A stretch of 24,793 nucleotides of DNA, taken from NCBI GenBank assembly GCA_964011275.1, contig CAXGOB010000072.1:1-24793 (forward strand), in the 5' to 3' direction. Source of the DNA: UBA7328 sp002471345. Its GTDB lineage: Bacteria > Bacteroidota > Bacteroidia > Chitinophagales > Saprospiraceae. Within the stretch, counting starts at the first letter, position 1; every line of letters starts with the position of its first letter. Of the stretch, positions 7,874-14,568 are shown piece after piece. The notes beneath the pieces are model-generated. The model had not been told where the DNA came from. It made no database searches and was given only the letters and a program-made list of their open reading frames with translations. A program made the translations under genes and the position numbers.

Positions 7874-9223
7874 ATGACTCAACTTCTTATCAAACAATAT
7901 GTGAGGTCTAAGGGGCTAATGATTGGTCTTTTGCTGTTGTTCATTACAGGAGTGGTGAGTTTGCATATAGGCAAAGTATTTCTAGAGCAACAGCATGAAA
8001 CGATTGAAAACACTGCTCATGCGCAAAAAGAACACATAGATCGCAATCTAGGATTTGTACATGGGCACATCGGTTTGCTGCTCTATTATATTCGATTTGG
8101 TCTAGCTAATGAAGCCCCTGCCCTTGCGGGTTTATCCATCGGTCATCGAGACATCAGGCCACCTGCACAGCTAGTGAACATCAGAAATCTAGAAGAACAA
8201 AAAAACACAAGTGAACTTGTAAATCCATACTATCAGCTCCTGGGGAATATGGATTTCAGCTTTGTCCTGATCTATCTATTTCCTTTGATTATCATAGCCA
8301 TCTGTTTTAATCTGTTCTCAGAAGAAAAAGAAAGTGGCACATGGCAATTGGTGTCGAGTCAATCACAGAAACCATTCAGGATTATAAGAGCTAAAATACT
8401 GATTCGATTAGTCAGTGTTTTATTGGTGTTGCTTCTATTGTTTTTAATTGCGACGGTTTATTTGAGTATCCCTTTAGACAAGGTCTATGGAGCCTTTGTC
8501 TTATCATCCATACTTTATATTCTTTTTTGGTTTGTCGCAGTTTGGTTTGTAATTAACCTGGATAAGTCCTCAAATGAAAATGCTCTGATCCTTCTATCAA
8601 GCTGGATAAATTTAACTATCGTCATTCCTGCTGCTCTTAATAATGTAGTAGAGAACCTATACCCAATCCCAGAAGCATATGAAACCACCATTGACGGTAG
8701 AGACGGTTACCATAACAAATGGGATCAACCCAAAGAACCTACCATATTAAAATTCAAAGAACACTATCCTCAATTTAGTAAATATGAGCATCCAGAGGAT
8801 CAAAGTTTCGGTTGGTTTTGGTATTACGCCATTCAGCAGATGGGTGACGACGAGGCGACGGAAGCTAGACAGGCTATGAAAGACAAACTATATGCAAGAA
8901 ATCGATTTACTAAGCTAATAGGATATGTCTTACCGAGTGTCCATACACAATTGTCTCTCAATTCTTTAGGTAAATCAGATATGTCTAATTATTTAAATTA
9001 CATGGATGCACTAGAGCAATTTCATGAAGATAAGCGTCTGATGTTCTATCCTATGATTTTTGAAAATGTGGCTATTTCAAGTGAGAAATGGAATGAGCAT
9101 AAATTGGAATATTTCGAAGATAAAAGGGAGACTGAATGGATCTATCTGTTACTTCCCATTTTGATATGGAGTGGACTCCTTTTATGGTTAAGTAGGACAA
9201 AAATGAAAGAACAATTGAAATGA
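7874..9223 (+). CDS. ABC-2 type permease, DUF3526-like (second subunit)
   Basis: The 449-residue product is the partner of the preceding permease and shares its layout: an N-terminal helix (about 13-33), a periplasmic region containing HETIENTAHAQKEHIDRN and FVHGHIG, a helix bundle from about 130 to 260, a soluble segment and a C-terminal helix (about 425-442). The coupling motif SEEKESGTWQLVSSQ matches that of its partner. The ATG is separated from the previous stop codon by a single base, which indicates coupled translation. Such tandem DUF3526 permeases with one ATPase are a known arrangement, but their substrate is poorly defined; the zinc link here comes from the operators and neighbours. 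Confidence 0.8.
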   Translation: MTQLLIKQYVRSKGLMIGLLLLFITGVVSLHIGKVFLEQQHETIENTAHAQKEHIDRNLGFVHGHIGLLLYYIRFGLANEAPALAGLSIGHRDIRPPAQLVNIRNLEEQKNTSELVNPYYQLLGNMDFSFVLIYLFPLIIIAICFNLFSEEKESGTWQLVSSQSQKPFRIIRAKILIRLVSVLLVLLLLFLIATVYLSIPLDKVYGAFVLSSILYILFWFVAVWFVINLDKSSNENALILLSSWINLTIVIPAALNNVVENLYPIPEAYETTIDGRDGYHNKWDQPKEPTILKFKEHYPQFSKYEHPEDQSFGWFWYYAIQQMGDDEATEARQAMKDKLYARNRFTKLIGYVLPSVHTQLSLNSLGKSDMSNYLNYMDALEQFHEDKRLMFYPMIFENVAISSEKWNEHKLEYFEDKRETEWIYLLLPILIWSGLLLWLSRTKMKEQLK

Positions 9224-9253
9224 CCATAATAGAATCTAGATAAAACGAAGATC

Positions 9254-10453
9254 ATGTCCACAAACAAACTTCCAGTAACGGTATTAAGCGGTTTTCTCGG
9301 AGCAGGAAAGACCACATTACTCAATTATGTCTTGCATAATAAGGAGGGTTTAAAAGTAGCTGTGATTGTCAATGACATGAGCGAGGTTAATGTCGATGCA
9401 GAATTAGTGAAGAGCGAAAATACGCTATCACGAACCGAGGAGAAATTGGTCGAAATGAGCAATGGCTGTATATGCTGTACTCTTCGAGAAGATTTGATGA
9501 TTGAAGTAGAGCGACTAGCCAAGGAAAATCGCTTTGACTACTTGCTGATAGAAAGTACTGGGATTAGTGAACCTGTACCTGTCGCTCAGACATTTTCTTT
9601 TGTAGATGAAGATAATGGTATTGATCTTTCTAAATTTTGTTATGTAGATACCATGGTGACTGTGGTGGATGCATTCAATTTTTTCGAAGATTTTGGAAGC
9701 CCTGAAACTTTAATGGATCGAGATTTAACTGATATAGATGGAGATTACAGAACGATAGTCAATCTACTCACTGATCAGATTGAGTTTGCCAATGTGATCC
9801 TGTTAAATAAAACAGACTTAGTAACCACAGAACATCTAGGTGTACTGAAGGCTGCTATTCATAGACTTAATCCATCAGCTCGAATTATTGAAACGAGTTA
9901 TAGCAAGATTAAACCCAAAGAAATATTAAATACTGGACTATTCAATTTTGAGGAAGCGGAACAAAGTGCAGGATGGATAGAAGAATTGAATAAGGATGAG
10001 CATACTCCTGAGACTGAGGAATACGGCATTAGTTCTTTTGTTTTCAGAAGTAAAAAACCCTTTGATCCTGTGCGTTTTTGGGACTACGTTCAGTATAAGT
10101 TTTCAGGCACAATTATTAGAAGTAAAGGATTGTTTTGGATTGCTTCTAGGCCTAGTCAAGCATTAATTTGGAGTCAGGCAGGAGGATCTTTGAAGGCTGA
10201 CAGTGCTGGGGTCTGGTGGAGTAGCATGCCTTTCGAAAAACGTATAGAGTATCTAGCATTTGTAGATAACCAAAAAGACATTGAATCAAACTGGACTGAA
10301 ACCTTTGGTGATCGAAAAAATGAAATTGTATTTATTGGCCAAGACATGGATGAAGAAGGAATAAAATCTGAACTGAGCTCTTGTCTTTCAACAGAAGAGG
10401 AGCTATCAAATCAAAAATGGAAATCTGGATATGAGGATAAATGGCCTGTTTAA
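9254..10453 (+). CDS. zigA: COG0523 GTPase, ZigA/ZagA (YciC)-type zinc metallochaperone
   Basis: This cytoplasmic G3E-family GTPase probably delivers zinc to priority enzymes during starvation. Of 399 residues, the N-terminal GTPase domain has Walker A GFLGAGKT (13-20), the metal-binding GCICC motif (71-75, canonical CxCC), ESTG (100-103) and NKTD (185-188); the C-terminal CobW-C domain runs from about 263. Long stretches such as VIVNDMSEVNVDAELV and MSNGCICCTLRED closely resemble my recollection of Bacillus ZagA/YciC and proteobacterial ZigA, which are Zur-controlled. Its length matches theirs. It lies 30 nt after the second permease and 4 nt before the next gene, inside the zinc operon. The subgroup assignment is confident; the client protein is unknown. 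Confidence 0.9.
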   Translation: MSTNKLPVTVLSGFLGAGKTTLLNYVLHNKEGLKVAVIVNDMSEVNVDAELVKSENTLSRTEEKLVEMSNGCICCTLREDLMIEVERLAKENRFDYLLIESTGISEPVPVAQTFSFVDEDNGIDLSKFCYVDTMVTVVDAFNFFEDFGSPETLMDRDLTDIDGDYRTIVNLLTDQIEFANVILLNKTDLVTTEHLGVLKAAIHRLNPSARIIETSYSKIKPKEILNTGLFNFEEAEQSAGWIEELNKDEHTPETEEYGISSFVFRSKKPFDPVRFWDYVQYKFSGTIIRSKGLFWIASRPSQALIWSQAGGSLKADSAGVWWSSMPFEKRIEYLAFVDNQKDIESNWTETFGDRKNEIVFIGQDMDEEGIKSELSSCLSTEEELSNQKWKSGYEDKWPV

Positions 10454-10457
10454 TCAA

Positions 10458-10925
10458 ATGATACTACTACATAAAAGATCAATCTTTAGCTTGTGTTTTG
10501 CAGCTTTACTGAGTCTTGCATATGTCGCAGATTTATACAGTCAAAAGCATGTGGAATGGGATATTCTAGCTGATGTAACCTTTGATGAAAAATTTGATGA
10601 GGAGTCAGGTATGTATTGGTTAATCCCTCAATTCGGCAAAAAAGTAAAGTCATTTGAGAATAAAGAAATTGAAATGGAAGGCTACCTAATACCTGTTGAT
10701 GCCGAAGGTAAATTCTATGTACTATCTCGATTCCCCTATTCATCCTGTTTTTTTTGTGGTGCTGCAGGCCCAGAGTCTATCTTAGAAATAGTATTTACCA
10801 AAGATATCGAGCATCAAAGTATGGATGATATTATCCGTATCAGAGGAAAATTGCAACTGAATGCTGATGATTTTGAGCGTTTTAATTATATCTTAGAAGA
10901 GACCGTCATCCTGAGTGACGAATGA
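10458..10925 (+). CDS. Exported DUF3299-like small protein
   Basis: The start at 10458 is chosen because it begins a clean signal peptide (MILLHKRSIFSLCFAALLSL) 4 nt after the GTPase gene; an in-frame ATG at 10431 would overlap that gene. The 155-residue product has a compact domain around MEGYLIPVDAEGKFYVLSRF (73-92), then a CFFC pair (C97, C100) and GAAGPESILEI. The overall wording (a redefinable 'GYLIP' strand, a 'loops-Cys' segment and a 'RIRGKL' strand) resembles DUF3299 proteins, which accompany an ABC transporter in the zinc-responsive PA4063-PA4066 operon of Pseudomonas aeruginosa. The CxxC pair could bind metal or be redox-active. The family call is by resemblance only. Its stop overlaps the next start as ATGA. 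Confidence 0.6.
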   Translation: MILLHKRSIFSLCFAALLSLAYVADLYSQKHVEWDILADVTFDEKFDEESGMYWLIPQFGKKVKSFENKEIEMEGYLIPVDAEGKFYVLSRFPYSSCFFCGAAGPESILEIVFTKDIEHQSMDDIIRIRGKLQLNADDFERFNYILEETVILSDE

Positions 10926-11353
10926 TGTTATATTCAAAACTAAAGCTGATGATAAAGGAATTAATAGGGGGGCTTTTACTATTATCTATTGTCTGGATGG
11001 GATGCAAGGGTGATTCAAAACCTGACCCAAACATGCAAAAGGCATTTGAAACACATAGTCAATATTTGCAGGTTGCCGAAGAGTCTCAGCTCATGTTAGA
11101 CAAACTTCCAGAAGACGATTCTATCCGTCTTATTCTAGAGAAGCAGTTGAATGAGTGGAGCCAAAACATCATAGAAGTACCTGGTTTCGAACATGAATAT
11201 CACCATCACTATGGTCACCACCATCATGGTCAAGACGATTCCCATACTCTTCTTTCTGCAGGAGATATGCTGATAGTTCAAAAGGAGTTGTTAGATAGTG
11301 TCCGCGCTATAAAGCAGAGAATAGTAAAACAAGAATCGCCTCAGATTCACTGA
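10922..11353 (+). CDS. His-rich lipoprotein, probable zinc-binding
   Basis: This 143-residue exported protein has a lipoprotein-like signal (hydrophobic 14-25 with Cys28 as likely lipidation site, context VWMGC). The rest is mostly helical and charged, with a dense histidine segment at 91-102 (HEYHHHYGHHHH, eight His in twelve residues), followed by DDSHT. A periplasmic or membrane-tethered zinc buffer or relay is the natural reading; this histidine pattern is seen in ZnuA- and ZinT-like zinc proteins, but I do not recognise it as a member of either family. It is the last gene of the zinc operon and overlaps the previous gene by 4 nt. The lipobox is atypical (Trp at -3), so simple membrane anchoring is an alternative. 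Confidence 0.7.
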   Translation: MMLYSKLKLMIKELIGGLLLLSIVWMGCKGDSKPDPNMQKAFETHSQYLQVAEESQLMLDKLPEDDSIRLILEKQLNEWSQNIIEVPGFEHEYHHHYGHHHHGQDDSHTLLSAGDMLIVQKELLDSVRAIKQRIVKQESPQIH

Positions 11354-11454
11354 GCAATTCAAATTACTTAAAAAACTGACTAGATTTTCGGAGAGCCCAT
11401 CTTCTCAATTTTAGTAATCTATTCATCAAAATCTTTCAAAAAGAGTGTCCGTAC

Positions 11455-11471
11455 ATGCAACAATGTTGCAT
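11455..11471. promoter_or_regulatory. Zur operator upstream of the second GTPase unit (distal)
   Basis: ATGCAACA-a-TGTTGCAT is a perfect 8-bp inverted repeat around one base, identical in its core to the box within the 41-bp palindrome. It covers the predicted -33 element of the 11546 promoter. Confidence 0.75.
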
Positions 11472-11496
11472 ATACGCTAAATATCTTGTATTTATG
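11465..11496 (+). promoter_or_regulatory. Putative promoter of the second zinc unit
   Basis: GTTG (11465-11468), 20 nt, then TATTTATG (11489-11496), one mismatch from TAnnTTTG. The elements sit relative to the two boxes just as at the ABC operon. The rest of the 192-nt gap 11354-11545 shows no gene and no convincing terminator. Confidence 0.5.
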
Positions 11497-11510
11497 CAAC
11501 AATGTTGCAT
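11494..11510. promoter_or_regulatory. Zur operator upstream of the second GTPase unit (proximal)
   Basis: ATGCAACA-a-TGTTGCAT, identical to the distal copy. Centre-to-centre distance between the two is 39 bp, compared with 38 bp at the ABC operon. It overlaps the -7 element and ends 35 nt before the start codon. Confidence 0.75.
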
Positions 11511-11545
11511 TTAAGAACAAGCTATTCACTTCTATTTGAGGTATT

Positions 11546-12577
11546 ATGACATCTATAATAGATATATCTACTAAGCCCACAACTAACCTCACTGGCTTTC
11601 TTGGCGCCGGGAAAACTACGTATTTGAATTATCTTATTCTAAACAACAGTAATATCAGATATGCAATAATCGAAAATGAATATGGTGAACAAAGTATAGA
11701 TAGTGAACTTATTCTACTAGCTGAAAATGATATTGTCGAACTTAATAATGGATGTCTCTACTGCACACTTAATGATAATCTATATGACATACTGAACACC
11801 TTGTATGAAAAAAGGGATGAATACGATGAGATAATAATAGAAGCTGCAGGAGTGGCTGACCCTAGAGGACTTGCTGAACCGTTTATAGGTAATCCTTCTG
11901 TTAAAAAGCAGTTTCCTTTAAATCAGATTATATGTTTGGTTGATGCAGAATTCTTTGAAAGTCAGTTAGAAAGCACGGAGGAAGCCATAAATCAAGTCAG
12001 ATATAGTGATATTTTATTGGTTGATAAAACCGACTTAGTAAATGAAAAGAAATTAGCACATCTGATTTCAAAGTTGAAAAGACTGAATCCATTGGCGCTT
12101 ATAATCTTTGGCAATAAGGATAGATACCCCATCCCTGAAATGCAAAAGCGTGAGTCTGAATTGGATTCTATACTCAATCAAAGGCTGAAAAGAATGGACA
12201 TCAGCTTTGCCGTGGGAAAGCCTAATTCTCATCATAAACATTACCATACGTATCAGTTTAATTCATTGACTTTAATCTTTCATCATCCATTTGACTATCA
12301 AAAGCTCCATTTGAGATTGTTGGGCTATCTCACATTTCAGGCAAAAGACTTGTATCGGATGAAGGGACTAATCTGGGTCAATGGTTCTGAAGATCAACAA
12401 ATTTTACAATCAGTTGGAGTAGGACTTGTAATAAATCAGAAAAGAAACTGGCAAAAAGGAGAAAAGAAAGAATGTAAAATAGTTATGATCGGAAAAAATT
12501 TTCAAAGAGAAGGATTTGAAAAAATGTTTTCACAATGTCTAATTAAGGAGCAAAAACAAATGCATGTCGGTATTTAA
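11546..12577 (+). CDS. Atypical COG0523 (G3E family) GTPase
   Basis: The 343-residue product is a second metallochaperone-like GTPase in the locus. It has Walker A GFLGAGKTT (17-25), a shortened metal motif GCLYC (69-73, C-L-Y-C instead of CxCC), EAAG (99-102, usually ESTG or ETTG), DKTD (160-163, usually NKxD) and a His cluster HHKHYH at about 227-232 before the CobW-C domain. It is distinct from the ZigA-type protein at 9254, to which it is only distantly related. It heads a unit with MerC, overlapping it by 14 nt, behind a double Zur operator. The changed Cys and Asn may mean altered metal or nucleotide handling. Family membership is clear; the role is inferred from regulation. Confidence 0.85.
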   Translation: MTSIIDISTKPTTNLTGFLGAGKTTYLNYLILNNSNIRYAIIENEYGEQSIDSELILLAENDIVELNNGCLYCTLNDNLYDILNTLYEKRDEYDEIIIEAAGVADPRGLAEPFIGNPSVKKQFPLNQIICLVDAEFFESQLESTEEAINQVRYSDILLVDKTDLVNEKKLAHLISKLKRLNPLALIIFGNKDRYPIPEMQKRESELDSILNQRLKRMDISFAVGKPNSHHKHYHTYQFNSLTLIFHHPFDYQKLHLRLLGYLTFQAKDLYRMKGLIWVNGSEDQQILQSVGVGLVINQKRNWQKGEKKECKIVMIGKNFQREGFEKMFSQCLIKEQKQMHVGI

Positions 12578-13016
12578 TATTAGTAAAACAGATTCTCTTT
12601 CATCGCTTTTTAATAGTGAGTCGGACATTTTTGGTGCGGTTTCCAGTAGTTTATGCCTGGTCCATTGTATTGTCACCCCTTTGATTTTTGTGGTTCACGC
12701 CACAACAACCAGTTGTGCTGATGTCAGCCCATTTTGGTGGAAAATGATTGATTATACATTTCTTTTAGTGTCTTTTGGAGCCATTTGTCACACCACTAAA
12801 CAGACTGTTTTAAATTGGATCCCATATGCCCTTTTTGGAGGATGGGTGGTATTGGCCATTTTAATTTTAAATGAAGCCTATCACCTTATCAGTTTGCCTC
12901 ATATGTTAGTGTATATACCTTCTCTCAGTTTGGCTTTTTTGCATTTATATAATCGAAGGTATTGTAAGTGCAATGGTAAAAGTGTTGAATTGAAAAATAA
13001 TTTCAGTACGAATTGA
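12564..13016 (+). CDS. MerC-domain membrane protein
   Basis: This inner-membrane protein of 150 residues has four hydrophobic segments (about 25-46, 62-80, 84-104, 108-128). The first carries CLVHC (C31, H34, C35) followed by TPL, the hallmark of MerC-type transporters; a C-terminal cysteine pair (C134, C136) faces the cytoplasm in the usual topology. In mercury operons MerC imports Hg(II), but no other mer gene is present here. Its start overlaps the COG0523 gene behind Zur boxes, so uptake of zinc or another soft metal is more likely. An AAGGAG-like ribosome site lies at 12545-12550. Substrate is inferred from context alone. Confidence 0.75.
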   Translation: MSVFNISKTDSLSSLFNSESDIFGAVSSSLCLVHCIVTPLIFVVHATTTSCADVSPFWWKMIDYTFLLVSFGAICHTTKQTVLNWIPYALFGGWVVLAILILNEAYHLISLPHMLVYIPSLSLAFLHLYNRRYCKCNGKSVELKNNFSTN

Positions 13017-13035
13017 AAAAAACAAATAAGGTAAA

Positions 13036-14286
13036 ATGAAAAGAAGAAAATTCACACAAATAGTGGGTATTGGATCAATTGGCCTTCCCATGACCAAATT
13101 TTCTCCGATTAAGAACCGAGGAAATGCATTCTATAATTCATCGGAAGTCATAGTAGTAGGAGCTGGCACTTTTGGGGTATGGACGGCTTATCATCTAAAC
13201 CAAATGGGGGCTAAAGTCACACTGCTTGATGCATACGGACCAGGAAATTCTAGAGCCAGTTCGGGTGGAGAAACAAGGTTAATACAAGCAGATAATGATA
13301 ACAGCATATATGTGGAAAGTGCAATTAGATCATACCACTGGTGGAGCAAAATGATGGAAATGACAGGTGAAGAACTCGTCCTGTCCACTGGTCGCTTAAC
13401 AATGTCCAAGAATGAAGGTTCCAGACTATATGCTCAAAAACGGAAAGAACAACTAAGCTCACATGGTATTGATAATACCGAAGTGCTCGATCAAGACGAA
13501 ATACGTTATAGATGGCCACAAATACATACCGATGATTTAGCCGGAGCTATGTATAATGATGGTGGTCCTTCAGGCAGTACTCTGATGGCAAGAAAGGGAA
13601 TTAAGGCTGTAGCTAAAGAATTTGTGAAAAATGGAGGATCAATAGTCATTGCTAAAGGTCAACCAATAATTAATTATGGAAAAATAGTCGGAATTAACGT
13701 AGGCAATGAAACTCTAAAAGCTCAATGCTATGTTTTTGCTTGTGGGCCTTGGCTTCCTAAAGTCTTTCCTGACCTGTTGCTTCCTAAGACCAAAGTCGAA
13801 AGAAGAGATGTGCTTTTCGTTGGTACACCTTCAGGAAATGACCAATACTCCCATCCCAACTTACCTGAATGGAGTGTAACTGGAAGTGGGTATTATGGAT
13901 TTCCAGACATTGAGGGAAGAGGATTGAAGGTTGCACCATATCCAGATTATAACACATTTGATCCAGATCGTGATGAAAGATTGATCAATCACTACCAAGT
14001 AAAAAGAGCACATGATTTTGTGGGACATCGTTTCCCTGGATTAAAAGGACAACCCATTATAGAAAGTAGAGTCTGTCAAGTTACCAATTCGGTGGATGGC
14101 AATTTTATTGTTGATCAACATCCATCCTCAGATAATGCATGGATTGTGGGAGCAGGATCTGGTCATGGATTTAAGCATGGGCCTGCTATAGGTGAATATA
14201 CGGCTAAGCGAGTATTTGATGAACAAGTGAATAAAGAGTATGACAGTCTGTTCAAGCTGAAAAAAGAAAATTTTAAAGTAGAATAG
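13036..14286 (+). CDS. FAD-dependent amine/amino-acid oxidase, monomeric sarcosine oxidase type, Tat-exported
   Basis: The 416-residue product has a twin-arginine-like leader (MKRRKFTQIVGIGSIG), then the dinucleotide-binding motif VVGAGTFG (40-47) and ASSGGETR (74-81). The C-terminal part has RVCQVTN with C347, matching the cysteine that holds FAD covalently in monomeric sarcosine oxidase, and GAGSGHGFKHGP (372-383), the usual FAD-contact loop. It probably oxidises a secondary amine or N-methyl amino acid, giving hydrogen peroxide, outside the cytoplasm. It lies 19 nt after merC on the same strand without an obvious new promoter, so it may be in the Zur-controlled unit. Whether it serves zinc biology, for example by modifying a metallophore, is unknown; a chance neighbour is possible. 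Confidence 0.8.
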   Translation: MKRRKFTQIVGIGSIGLPMTKFSPIKNRGNAFYNSSEVIVVGAGTFGVWTAYHLNQMGAKVTLLDAYGPGNSRASSGGETRLIQADNDNSIYVESAIRSYHWWSKMMEMTGEELVLSTGRLTMSKNEGSRLYAQKRKEQLSSHGIDNTEVLDQDEIRYRWPQIHTDDLAGAMYNDGGPSGSTLMARKGIKAVAKEFVKNGGSIVIAKGQPIINYGKIVGINVGNETLKAQCYVFACGPWLPKVFPDLLLPKTKVERRDVLFVGTPSGNDQYSHPNLPEWSVTGSGYYGFPDIEGRGLKVAPYPDYNTFDPDRDERLINHYQVKRAHDFVGHRFPGLKGQPIIESRVCQVTNSVDGNFIVDQHPSSDNAWIVGAGSGHGFKHGPAIGEYTAKRVFDEQVNKEYDSLFKLKKENFKVE

Positions 14287-14292
14287 GATTAA

Positions 14293-14406
14293 AACGGTAT
14301 TTATCTGACGGATCTCAAAGGGTCAGGTAATGTCCTGAATTGGGCTAAAAGAGCTTTAGATCGTCTTGTTGTTTCTACTCAAAGTAGTGGTGATATTAAA
14401 ATATAG
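14293..14406 (+). pseudogene. Short coding-like fragment, unidentified
   Basis: A 37-codon open stretch with ordinary-looking amino-acid composition (it contains IYLTDLKGSGNVLNWAKRAL) runs to a TAG at 14404. It has no start codon and follows a stop (TAA 14290-14292). It may be the 3' remnant of a lost gene; I cannot name the family. The following stretch to 14568 shows no gene. Coding origin is a guess based on composition. Confidence 0.2.
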
Positions 14407-14568
14407 ATTCAAAAAAATAATGAAAAAAGCGAATGGACTATTCATAAGAATAATGAGTTAATAACAGTTTCGTCGATTTATCAATTAACCAAACTCATAA
14501 ACCAACTTTTCAATAATTCTTTGGTATTTCTATTCACAATCACAACGTAATAATTAAAATTTTCAACT

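Noticed and set aside
11354..11454. A Rho-independent terminator after the His-rich lipoprotein gene
   Set aside because: Only a 7-bp AGATTTT/AAAATCT pair about 40 nt apart is visible, too weak and too far apart to call.
12564..13016. A mercury-resistance operon
   Set aside because: MerC is the only mer-type protein; merA, merT, merP and merR are absent and the gene is coupled to a zinc-type GTPase behind Zur boxes.
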